This document shows positions 52,884 through 64,000 of a stretch of DNA of 64,000 nucleotides, piece by piece; within the stretch, counting starts at the first letter, position 1; each line of letters opens with the position of its first letter. The stretch covers positions 60,299,919 to 60,363,918 of the forward strand of contig CM055099.1 in assembly GCA_029204225.1 (NCBI GenBank), read 5' to 3'. The notes under the pieces are model-generated. The model searched no databases, was not told the origin of the DNA, and saw only the letters and a program-made list of their open reading frames with translations. Both the position numbers and the translations under genes were made by a program. The stretch is from Diphasiastrum complanatum (taxonomy: Eukaryota > Streptophyta > Lycopodiopsida > Lycopodiales > Lycopodiaceae).

Positions 52884-54640
52884 TTGCATCATAAACATTC
52901 TTCCTTCTTTGTCCACTCTATGACAAATTCAAGCCGCACTCTTCTTGATTTTTCCTCTATGGTCCAAACCTTTGTCTCTCTCTTTCAAAGCTTTCTTTCT
53001 CCTGCTCAACCTAAACCTTATAGGCTTGTCTCATTTTGTGCTACTAGCTCTTCTCTCTATTGTGATGTCTCTTCCTTGCTAGCTGCTCCCCTCACCCTCA
53101 ATAAACTACATGACGACCTCCTCTCTCTTCTCCTTGGTAAACCTCAGGACCAAATAGTATGATGCCTAAATTCTTCATTAAGTTTGGGTCATGGCCTTTT
53201 TGAGCTAGCCCTTCAAGCTTCTTCCTCTAGTTCCCTACCACTCTACATTTCAGAAGGCTTAGTCAAGCTTATTCCTAAGAAGCCTCTCCCTCTCACTCTA
53301 TCTGACTTTTGACCTCTCACCATGCTCAATACCTCTTATACAATCATGGCGAAAGTTATGGACTTAGGCCTCTCCTCTTGCTGGACTTGTCGATACTTTC
53401 CCATGAGTAGTTTGTCTTTGTGAAAAACTGGAATATCATGGACTTCATTTTTTGTATTTGGACCATGGCTGACTCCTTTCTTGATCCTCCATGTGGACCT
53501 GGACAAAGCTTTTGATCACATTAGTTGAAACTCCTCTATGAGCCCCAAGTTTGTCAATGAAGTTTGTAAACTCCTCTCCACATCTTTATTGAGTTCTATT
53601 ATTGTTCTTCCTCCCTCCTGAATAAGGACAAATCTAAACTTCATGTCATTGCTCCTCGTTCTCTTCCTTGAATCTCTTCCTTAGGGATTCGAATCATTGG
53701 GAAGGGCCACTCTTCCCTAGTCCAGCTGGAGAGATTCTGCTTCCGTAAGTCTATTCAGGATGCTCCGAGTAAGTGCTGACTATTTGACACCATTATCACC
53801 CCCTCAGCCTTGTATGCCGCAGAGATATGGTGCACAGGATTATTATCTTTTCACTGGTCCATTATTGCATGCTTACAGACCACCATGTTGGTTCGCATGA
53901 TCTAAGCGAAGCACTCTGTTCCCCATGAGATCATCCTTGCGGAGTTTGCCACCCCCCTATTCAGATTGAGGAAGCCTTCCAACTTATCACATACATCCAG
54001 CGAGCTCAGGCACTTCCTGATACTGAGCAGAGATATACGCGGATTGCACTCATGTCCTCTCATCACCTTTAGACTCAGGGATATCGGCTATCATGGTTCT
54101 CTCAGGCATCACACTTCCTCATGGAAGCATTTGTTGGTATCACTATCACTGATCTCCCTCTGGGTACACACCAATACAGTAGATGTTTTTTATACAGAGC
54201 ATATCTCGACCGTACCTGGCGTCACCAGCTGGGGGTAAAGCCTGACTCACTTTCTAGTGTGCAGGATGCCACTGGTCTTCCAGTTTTACCTTGCTATTTG
54301 TCTTCTGGACTATCACACGGTCTTTGTTTCACTTTGAGATAGTTCAGAGTCTCCTCACATCAGTTGGCTATTGAGACAAGTAGATTCCAAGGTACACCAT
54401 GAGAGAAGAGACTATGTCTGCTATGTTCCGTACATGAGAGACTGTCCGAGGAGCATTTCTTCTTCAGATGCCCCATATATTATGAGATTAGAGGGAGATA
54501 TCATTATTTATTTCGTGACATGCCTACTACACTCAGAGCACTGATGGGATATGAGGACTTCACTGTGTTGCACTTATGCTACGAGAGATGGTCTTACTAC
54601 GCCAGGATATGTACCAAACAGCTCCCCAACACATCCTAGC
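52884..54640 (+). pseudogene. Non-LTR retrotransposon (LINE) RT to zinc-knuckle end, heavily decayed
   Basis: PLTLNKLHDDLLSLLLGK (53090) is the pre-RT block. SEGLVKLIPKKPLPLTLSDF with PLTMLNTSYTIMAKV (53240-53360) is RT motif 1-2. HVDLDKAFDHIS (53495) holds the first catalytic region. Later blocks are ITPSALYAAEIWCTG (53790) and YIQRARALPDTEQRYTRIAL (frame from 53975). The C-terminal zinc-knuckle region reads CSVHERLSEEHFFFRCPIYY then EIRGRYHYLF (54418-54530). About ten frame breaks occur. ORF1 and endonuclease are absent, a typical 5' truncation. Confidence 0.75.
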
Positions 54641-55247
<607 letters not shown>

Positions 55248-55299
55248 AGAAGAAGAAAGAAAGTTTTATTAATGTCTTTTCCATGCCAAAAGACATATA

Positions 55300-56276
55300 A
55301 GACTAGCAAATGTACATGTCAATTGGCCTTAACCATTCTCCCTCTCCTTTGGGCCCCCTCCTCCTTCTGCAAGTTCTCCTCCTCCTATAGAAAGCCCTTA
55401 GTCCTTAAAAACCTTGTCTCTGACTTTCTTGAATTTTGAACCCTTCTCCATTGGTTGGGCACAATTATTCCTCCTTCAGATGAACCTATCTGGACCTCTT
55501 CTCTCTTCCCTCCAACTTTCCCTCTTGATCTCCTCTTCTCACCTACGATTTTCTCTTGCCCATAGAGAGACGTGTAGTAGTGCATGGGTTGTATGCATGA
55601 TGTTTGCATATTAGGAGTTGTAACTAGAGTCAATCTAAATTGCATGAGGGTTACATGAGCATATGCACAGATCACCAAAGAGATTTGTCATCTACTAATC
55701 CTGATTTTCAGTTCCAAGTTACTTATCTCCTCTCTTTCATTATGCTTTCACATAACATGGCTCGAGGGTGAGGCGTAAACTTCTTGGAAGCTATATCTCT
55801 AGTTGATTACATGGTTTTGTCTCCACTAGTCTCTCCTATATTTTCATTTTTATCTTATTCTTAGTCATCTCCTAGGTGGAATTTACAATAAGTCCTAGGA
55901 CCACTAGAAAGGATATGCACGGAGAGTTGTTAATTCTATAAGCACTCTCAATTATGGCCCGGACCGTGGCTATATAAGAGTGGTGGACAACATTATTTTT
56001 ATCATTCACTAGTTCCTTAGCTGAGATATTGATGGGGTGAGCCTATTGGTCGTCCAAGGAGTTAGATGCGACACCACCCTACAAGGGTGTGGCTATGGTA
56101 GTAAGGAATGTCATAATCATGTCATAAGGAGAGACCTTGGATGTTGTCATGGGATGACTCTCCCTTGGAGGAAAACATGCACACATTCTATGGTTGGGTT
56201 GGTCAATCACAAGTCAAATGCCTATGGTTATATATTCCTATGGGGGTGGGTTTCATGTCACATTTTGAATCTTTGA
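55300..56276. other. Noncoding, nothing recognised
   Basis: Mixed sequence; ORFs up to ~97 codons show no family features. Confidence 0.4.
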
Positions 56277-57501
<1,225 letters not shown>

Positions 57502-57614
57502 CATAATATGTTATTTTTGTTGGTTGATGGCTTTGCCAATTAAGCTAATGGACCTTTGGTCCCAGGTTCGAGCCTCCCCTTGGAAACCAAGAAGCATAAT
57601 ATGTTATTTTTGTT
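57502..57614 (+). mobile_element. tRNA-like SINE (73 bp) with perfect 20-bp target-site duplications
   Basis: CATAATATGTTATTTTTGTT occurs at 57502-57521 and 57595-57614. The 73-bp insert starts GGTTGATGGCTTTGCC, contains the B-box-like GGTTCGAGCCTCC and ends CTTGGAAACCAAGAAG, the same 3' part as the element at 7353-7418. Its length is that of a tRNA gene. This is an independent insertion of the same family. Confidence 0.8.
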
Positions 57615-59669
57615 AAAACCCTAACCCGAAAAAATGGCTCACCTCCGCAGCATTGCTCTGTTTGTGCCTCTCATGGCAACGCCATTTCTTTAATTTTGTA
57701 TTCGAAAGACCCTAAACCCCTAATGGCCGATGGTTACGTGGCTGAGTTTAGGGTTCAGTAAACGCCTAAAGATAATGTGTATTGCGCGGTGCGCAACTGG
57801 CTGCCACTACAATTGCTATTCACTCACTGCGTGTGCCGCTGAGCTAGTCCTCTCCACAGTCTTTCCTTGGCTTTGGCCGACAGTTACCTCTATCATCTCA
57901 ATGTTGCAGGCTTTGAAAAGAACTGGGCAGGCCAGGCAGCCAGTGCCCACCCAGCACCCAGGCACTTGTCTGGCTACTTATGCTCTCATCTCATGTCTCA
58001 GTCTTGGTAATCACATATGTGATCTGGTGCAGGGAAAAGAAATGCACTTATACTTGGAAAATCGAGAGCAGCTCGCTGCTCGCTGTTGCTGGTGGATGCC
58101 AGTGGCCACTGCCACATCTAAAAGGTTCACGACAAACGCTTTTTCTTTCGTTTTGACGCTTGACCCAGAGCCTCTGTCCCAGGTCTGCGACCTGGTTCTG
58201 CAGGAAAACCACTTCTGTAGAAGCTGTGTAACATCTGCTGCTTCATTGTTTTTTATTAGTGTTTCACGGTTTGTTGCATCAAACGGCAGTAGTTGCTTTC
58301 TGAAGATATTACTATTTACATTATCTGCTTGGTGTATCAGGATTCAGGCCTGTAGCCGCTGAGCTTCTCCCTCCTTTTCCTGGCTCCAGCTGTATAGTTT
58401 GCGCTTTATGCAGGTAAAGTGGATGTTGCTGGTCAGTGATATGTGATATTCTATTTGTTATAGCGTGGGCCTGAAAATCATCTTTACCTCCAATACTGAG
58501 ATCTTAACAGGATTCTGTTTACAGTTCAATTGACTCAGTCACTGCAACCACGAATACAGATTTGTCAGATGGTACAAACAAATTGTATGCCAATGCATCT
58601 AGCTCTCTTCTATAATGTTCATTCTCACATGTGCTCCAGCACTTTCAATGCCGGTTTAATTCTAGTTAGCTGGGCTGGTTTTGTGTCATGTCTAGGCCAG
58701 GCTGCATGCTTCAGTGCGGCTTCAGTGCGACATTGATATCAATTTGAGTTCTTTAAAATTCTGTGAGTGCTAGTTCAAGAAAAATGCATGCTGAGAAATC
58801 AAATATGGTAGAAAACTTTGTTCTTTGTATGTGCCATGTGGTTGCTTCTGCCTTTTGTGCATTGAGAGAATTAATCTATGTAAAAGCTGACTATTTAGGC
58901 ATGTAGCTGAACCATATTCCTATTTCCGGATTTTAACTCGATGTTCGGCTAATGTCTAGATCTCGGGAATTTGAACCATCTGATGATCTCATATTCTACG
59001 AATGATTTTGTAAGAATTAAAATGGTGAACATGATACACGGCTTTGTTATAATAGGATAGCTATCAGCTCCCAAGGCAAGTTCACGCTCCATATGTTTCA
59101 GTAGGAGATCGGTTGACCCAAGCATCTGAATAATGGCATTTATGTGGCTACCTCCTAACCATGTTTTGTTGCTGAGTCTAGAGATGTATCAGAATATATG
59201 CGGTCCTCCAAAGCAAACTACCCGGTCGTCTTTTGGCACTTTCAAGCTGCCTGTATCTTGTCAATTTTGTCATCTGGTGTAACCTCTAGTGAAGGTTGAT
59301 CACTTGATAGAAAGATTGTCTCTTCCTTAAGCTGTATGGGCTTGTTGCTTTTCCTTAGTCATGATCAACTAGTTGATGTCCTATTTATTTCGATTGGTGT
59401 TCTTCCCATTATGTACCACTTGATTTGAATCCTTAAACTTGAAATGCTTTAAGTTTTACGCTGAAGTTCTTTTTTATTCCGATACTTCGCAAGAAAGCTC
59501 AAATGCGAAGAAAGTCCGGTAAAGTTTCATCACGAAAAGATATGTTCATGTACGAACGCCTTCGTCTTACTAGCTTAATCGCTCACATCTTTCCTTGTCT
59601 ATTTTTCCATGTATGTTCCAGAAAACGTTTTACCCCTGAGACAGCAAGGCCTTTGTTTCAGTTGCCAAA
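57615..59669 (+). other. Upstream region of the bZIP gene
   Basis: AAAACCCTAACCC (telo-box, ~57613) and ACCCTAAACCCCTAA (~57709) are motifs common in plant promoters. No protein family is recognisable in the 210-codon ORF at 57730-58362. Acceptor-like TTCCAG (~59620) and TTTCAG (~59660) before the ATG suggest 5' untranslated exons, but I could not fix a transcription start. Confidence 0.35.
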
Positions 59670-61644
59670 ATGGTGCACGGAGGAAACGAGGAGGATGTAA
59701 TCTGGCCAACTAAAAACAGATTCAGTCATTTTCCGCCCAAAAGTCCTGTGCCATCAGCTGGTTCACTCAATCTAGATTCCTGTGCTGGTGGATTTTTTTT
59801 AAGCAACGAAAATCACAAGGGTGAACGGCAGGCTCAAAATAAAGACGCTTATTTGCCTGTTGAGCCTCCGTGGTTGAATGAATTGCTTGATTCACCCAAA
59901 CTTTCCATAACAAAATTTTCTCATCGAAGATCTGCAAGTGACACAATGGCTTTTCACGCGTATCCTACTAGTTTAAGTAGAATCGATGAAGCTGAAGACG
60001 AAGATGTGTTGGCGCATACTTGTACAAGGTTAAGATGTTTTCTTGATTGTGACCATTTAGACGAAGGGGGAAGTGGCATCACGCATCCGCATCTTGCAGC
60101 CCTTGAATCAAAATCTAAAATAGACCAAATTTTGATCACGCAATCACTACACACCACGCAGATATCAGACCTTTGTTCTTTGTTTCAAAGATGGAGACTA
60201 GGTGATTCTGTCGCCAAGTTGAGTACTTCCACAGGCACATCGCTAGACGATGGTGGACTAGGAGTTTATCGAGATAATGCAGCGCCATTGGCAGGATGGA
60301 GATTTGTTAACACTGGACTCGCCCTCAACAGCATTAAAGAATGCAAGACGTGTGACGACTATAGCAATCCCAGTTCCGCGCCTTTGAACTTTGTCCAAGA
60401 CTCTGAGCCACAGCAAGTTAGAAAGTAAGCTGGTTAAGTAGCAAACTTACTTGCTATTTGTTTGCAGCTCTTTGATCCAAGAATAGAGTTCGTAAGTGTT
60501 TATAAATACTGTGTGCTTCTTGAGCTTATGAGGAGCCTGCAGTAGTTCGAGCATCTATTCACGTAATAAGTCATCTTATTGCAAGATTGCTTGATAAATA
60601 AACTTCTTGAATGTTCTGAGTTTGCAACACTTTAAGACTTTTAATGTAATTATGTGTAAGGTCTTTAAGTTCTTTTCTTGAACAGGCACTCTGGGCAGCG
60701 CTCCCGCGTAAGAAAGCTGCAATACATAGCAGAACTTGAAAGCCATGTCAATTCTTTACAGGTCAGTATTATTCCAGCTGCCTGCACTTGAATGCTGGTG
60801 GTGCAGACGCTCTATAGAGTCTAGACTGTCAATAGCGTATATGATTTCTGGCGTGAATATTGCAAAGAAATGTCATGGATTGCAATCTTGAAACTGTAAC
60901 TGACATCTCCATAGAGGTTTGAATTGATGGATTCAGAGCTAGCTTAGCCATTATTGCGTTGTGCAGGCTGAGGTTTCTGCACTTGCACCACAGGTGGCTT
61001 TTCTAGATCATCAACGAGGTATTTTAATTGCGGAAAATAAAGCTCTAAAGAAAAAACTACTAACACTCACAAAGGATGGACAGTATAAGAATGGTGAGCT
61101 AGCTAAGATTCCTAACATTTACCTGACTTTTGCCCTCCTCATGTGGCTTTTCTTCTGTTTTGGTTTAGTGGATAGCTCACTTATACGTTCAAAAGAGAAT
61201 CTATATATTCTATTGGTGAGACTGCATTTATGTTGTAGATTTTGGATAAAGATCGATTATTATTTGGTCTGAATATGATTCTGTTTGCCAGCTCACGTAG
61301 AAGTTTTGAGATCTGAGGTGCAAAGATGTAAGCTACTATTTCAACAACAAAAGAAGCAAGCTCTGCCGCGTTTACACCCACAGGCAGCAGTCTCGAGAGC
61401 TTACGATTCGGATCAACATATTGAAAGGATGAAACCTGCAGTTTCTGATACTTGCCTTAAGTTTCCGCTTGGACCACATCATCATGGAGTCTCCTATCCA
61501 ATAGAGGGTTTTGTAAAAGGGAAACCAGTTATTAAGAAAAACTGTATGCCATCCAGTTGCACTCGGGCTGGCAATGGCAAGAGCTGGGATGCACAAATAA
61601 ATGGAGGTGTATTGTTGCCAGAATTCATGATACGAAATGCCTAG
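59670..61644 (+). CDS. bZIP transcription factor, group E-like, non-canonical basic region (436 aa, four exons)
   Basis: Exons 59670-60424, 60686-60761, 60967-61093 and 61292-61644 join in frame at GT-AG borders (1311 nt with stop). The N-terminus has PPKSPVPS (22-29), PPWLNELL (66-73) and HRRSASD (85-91), an RxxS phosphosite-like motif shared with Arabidopsis bZIP34/61-type proteins. Basic region: RKHSGQRSRVRKLQYIAELE. The zipper carries seven heptad leucines (269, 276, 283, 290, 297, 304, 311) and Pro285 in SALAPQVAFLDHQR, close to the bZIP34/61 zipper, where such a Pro is reported to hinder homodimers. The invariant Asn of N-x7-R is Arg251, so DNA contact should be altered. Nuclear role likely; targets unknown. 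Start chosen as the first ATG of the frame before PPKSP. Confidence 0.88.
60468..60491 (+). other. Possible 24-nt cassette micro-exon in bZIP intron 1
   Basis: CTATTTGTTTGCAG precedes and GTAAGTG follows a 24-nt segment, both strong splice consensus. Included after exon 1 it would bring an in-frame TAG, so it could act as a poison exon. No transcript evidence is available. Confidence 0.25.
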
Positions 61645-63229
61645 TTTTCTTCGTATTACGAGTAAAAGCCTCTCTTGCACTGCACTCCATTTTTTGTCCA
61701 CGTCTACTGCCTTAATGATTCTGTTGGCCTGCATTGTCCAAAGATTCCTTCCTCAAACTATATGATCAGGCTCCCATGTTCTTATGGACTGGCTGTAAAA
61801 CCTTATGTTATCGCAAGAAAAGCTTTTGAATTCTTCCGTGTTATTGTGAACTAGGTACAAATGTCCAAGAGAGCTTTTCAATCCTTGTCAATGATGATAT
61901 TTTCCGATCTGAAGATTCATGATTTGAGGAAAATTGCTGTTCTTTGCTTCAATGTCACTTAGTGATTGAAAGGATGGTAATGCCGACAAGCATCTGGAAT
62001 TCACCAAGCCCAAAAGTTTGTTTGAAGATTAGCTTACATGCTTTTGCATTTTTTGTGTTTCTGCAATATGTTGCACATGTATATGCTCATATAGAAATGT
62101 TGTTTGCCCAAAAAGCCTTTATGTACAGAAACCAAGTATAGCAGCCTCCTAAATTATGGACTGCTTAATGGATCAACCACCATTTAAAAACATAAGGCTG
62201 CTTACAGCTACCGGCTATGTATTTGAAAGCCTGCTCAATTCATGTCCCAAACCCTTCTCATTTTTTAAGGATTTGTCTCGAGAATTACCAGCTAATTGAA
62301 TTTAAAAGTTTATCTATGTGCCTATAAAGAAATTCATTTCACTAAGGAAAAGTTTGCCCAAAAGCATGTCAAAAATCAGCTAGCACAAGTTTTAGCCTAG
62401 AAGTCATTGTAACATGAGTTAGTGAAGTAAATTTGACTCCATTTTACTAAAAGAAGAGTTATCTATTGGAATGTCCTTTTGTAGTGATTTTGCTCCCTAG
62501 CAAAGTCATTGCTTGCCCTTAATGTAGTAACCTTTCAAAAGAGCTCATCAAAATAGCTATTTACCTTCATAGCAACTTCTCATAGGAGCTCACTAAAAAC
62601 CCATTTAGCTTTTTGGTGTTGGTTTTCTAAGAAATTATAAAAGAAGAACCATTTAGCTTTTGAAGGGGCTTAATTGAAAGTCCATTCTCATGTAAAGACC
62701 TACATATCCATCAATCTAATTGCTTGACCTATTTTGAAAGTAATGATTGACATCCTCTCCAACTACACTATATAACACAATAAATTTTATAAGCCATGAA
62801 CACAATATCACACAGAGCATCACCTAAAGAATAATATAATCAAAGCCATGATATTATAATGATTTGCAACTTATATTATTGAACACTTGACATTGAGGTT
62901 GAAGTGGATCATAGACTTTTCTACGATAAAATAGTTGTATCAGTGTCCTAGAAGTATCCTAGGACAGCAAAATCACCAAATGTAGATTGTCTACTTATGG
63001 TTTTCTAGAGGCTTTTGCAAGAAGCTTCTACACTATCCCCATATTGGTGCATAAATTCACATGATGACACAATTCCAAATATAATATGAATGCTGCCAAT
63101 TGCACTCCGGGTCATGTTAGCCTTAGTGTAGCGCAGGCATCCCAAAGGGAGCCGGGAACCACGACTTAGCTTCCCAGCCTTCAACTCTTGCCATCCAAAC
63201 CCACTTGACATACAAGCAGCCAACTCGCC
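61645..63229. other. bZIP 3' untranslated region and intergenic DNA
   Basis: No further coding domain recognised. ORFs up to 65 codons only until ~63.0 kb. Confidence 0.45.
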
Positions 63230-63490
63230 AACAACGATCAGACTTAACCAACTTGAAGTTCCAAAAACCAACATTAAGATCCAACCTGGCGCCATGCCAA
63301 ATCGGGGGTCCCGACGTGGGTGACTTCCAACTCGAAGCTTCGTTACAAACGAGTAACATCCATTCCAAGCAAGCGGTCTGACTTACATCAGACTTAACCA
63401 ACTGAAAGCTTCGTCACGAGCGCTGGAAGCCAACCTGGCGCCACGCCAGACTGGACAGCCATAAACAGGTAACATCCACCCAAGCAAGCC
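63230..63490. repeat. GC-rich two-copy tandem repeat, ~150-bp unit
   Basis: ATCAGACTTAACCAACT(T)GAA, CCAACCTGGCGCCA(T/C)GCCA, GAAGCTTCGT and GTAACATCCA followed by CCAAGCAAGC occur in two diverged, partly rearranged copies. It probably belongs to an LTR element leader. On the minus strand ORFs of ~95 codons pass through it but resemble nothing known. Confidence 0.5.
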
Positions 63491-63606
63491 ATCCAACTCA
63501 GCCGACAGGTTAGAGCCCGTTCCCCAAGAGCTTAACCCATTCACGTTCATGCAAGGAATACTCAGAACCACAAGCCGCGACAGATATTGAAACAACCAGT
63601 TCCTGG

Positions 63607-63681
63607 ACCAAATGGTCCCGACAGCAAAACGCTGGCGCCACGGACCGAATGGTCCCGACGGCATACCGCTGGCGTCCCGGG
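63607..63681. repeat. Two-copy ~38-bp repeat
   Basis: CC(A/G)AATGGTCCCGAC(A/G)GCA then A(A/C)CGCTGGCG(C/T)C, twice head-to-tail. It includes TGGCGCCA, resembling a Gypsy primer-binding-site core. Confidence 0.6.
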
Positions 63682-63689
63682 ATACGACC

Positions 63690-64000
63690 CTCAGCTATGT
63701 GTCAAGTTAAAAATTTTGAAAGCGGCCTTACAACTGGCGCTTTTACCGAACACTGAAACCCAGAAGGTAATCAGAGTCAGTTTGAGGAAAATCCCACTTT
63801 ATTGATAAATCTGAGAAGGTTACATTTCAAGTGTGTGACCGACCCTAGTCTCCGGGGCGCTAGCATGCCAAGGCGAGAGCCATGACAACAATCCAGCAAG
63901 GGAGGCTGAGACTTGGTTGGAGCTCGCCCTGAGTCGCAACCCGCACTCCCCTATAGTATTGGTGTGATTCGGCACCCCCCCTCATACCAAGCACTCTACC
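63690..64000 (-). repeat. Probable minus-strand LTR end, cut by the window
   Basis: On the minus strand a GC-rich region is followed by TTATCAATAAAGTGGG (AATAAA at 63798-63803) and then a pyrimidine/TG-rich stretch, like R-U5 of a plant Gypsy LTR. The partner and ends lie outside the window. Confidence 0.35.

Noticed and set aside
57730-58362. 210-codon open frame upstream of the bZIP gene
   Set aside because: Composition is Leu/Ser/Cys-rich without recognisable domains, and it lies where promoter or untranslated leader is expected. No support as a protein.
63005-63664. Overlapping 90-codon minus-strand ORFs near the window end
   Set aside because: They run through GC-rich tandem repeats and share no family features; likely LTR-leader sequence.

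Overview
The window looks like intergenic and genic DNA from a large, repeat-rich land-plant nuclear genome. The evidence is nested Ty1/Copia and Ty3/Gypsy LTR retrotransposons, a CACTA transposase remnant, a plant-type LINE, very long (CT)n/(GA)n microsatellites and a plant-specific bZIP gene with GT-AG introns. I cannot place the species from sequence alone. A non-seed plant or other large-genome lineage would fit, but that is a guess.

Layout. 0-8.5 kb: a CACTA transposase scrap, foldback repeats of two families, an orphan exon of a short-chain dehydrogenase, and a tRNA-like SINE with perfect 23-bp target duplications. 9-17 kb: decayed Copia fragments, with a 20-21-bp phased CGAAACGC array at 13.65 kb. 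17.0-23.4 kb: a two-LTR element that carries only gag (TR-GAG/LARD type), with a ten-copy ~150-bp tandem array in its leader. 23.4-25.1 kb: a retroelement-borne coiled-coil ORF. 25.8-32.0 kb: a young, apparently intact 6.16-kb Copia element (minus strand, 1322-aa polyprotein, two 682-bp LTRs) inserted into the LTR of an older minus-strand element. The older element's coiled-coil ORF lies at 32.9-34.9 kb. 35-43 kb: two decayed plus-strand Gypsy pol regions flank a non-Gypsy cassette at 38.1-41.7 kb. 43.5-52 kb: minus-strand Gypsy gag/protease remnants and another Copia fragment. 52.2-54.9 kb: a palindrome cluster and a decayed LINE. 55-57.6 kb: microsatellites and a second SINE copy. 59.7-61.6 kb: a four-exon bZIP gene, the clearest functional host gene. 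63-64 kb: GC-rich repeats and a probable minus-strand LTR.

The most notable content is the minus-strand gene at 41190-39187. It starts with a histone H3/CENH3-like tail and fold, continues without a stop at the normal H3 C-terminus into a 130-residue Ser/Pro/basic linker, and ends in a spliced Ulp1 (C48 SUMO-protease)-like domain with three clean in-phase introns. The protease has lost its catalytic Cys and Asp, and the histone part has two frameshifts and a stop. Five CACGTG boxes sit within 210 bp upstream. I know of no described H3-Ulp1 fusion; it may be a transposon-captured or decaying lineage-specific gene.

The window's genes do not form a pathway. Most coding content is selfish DNA in successive nested layers, plus one host transcription factor.
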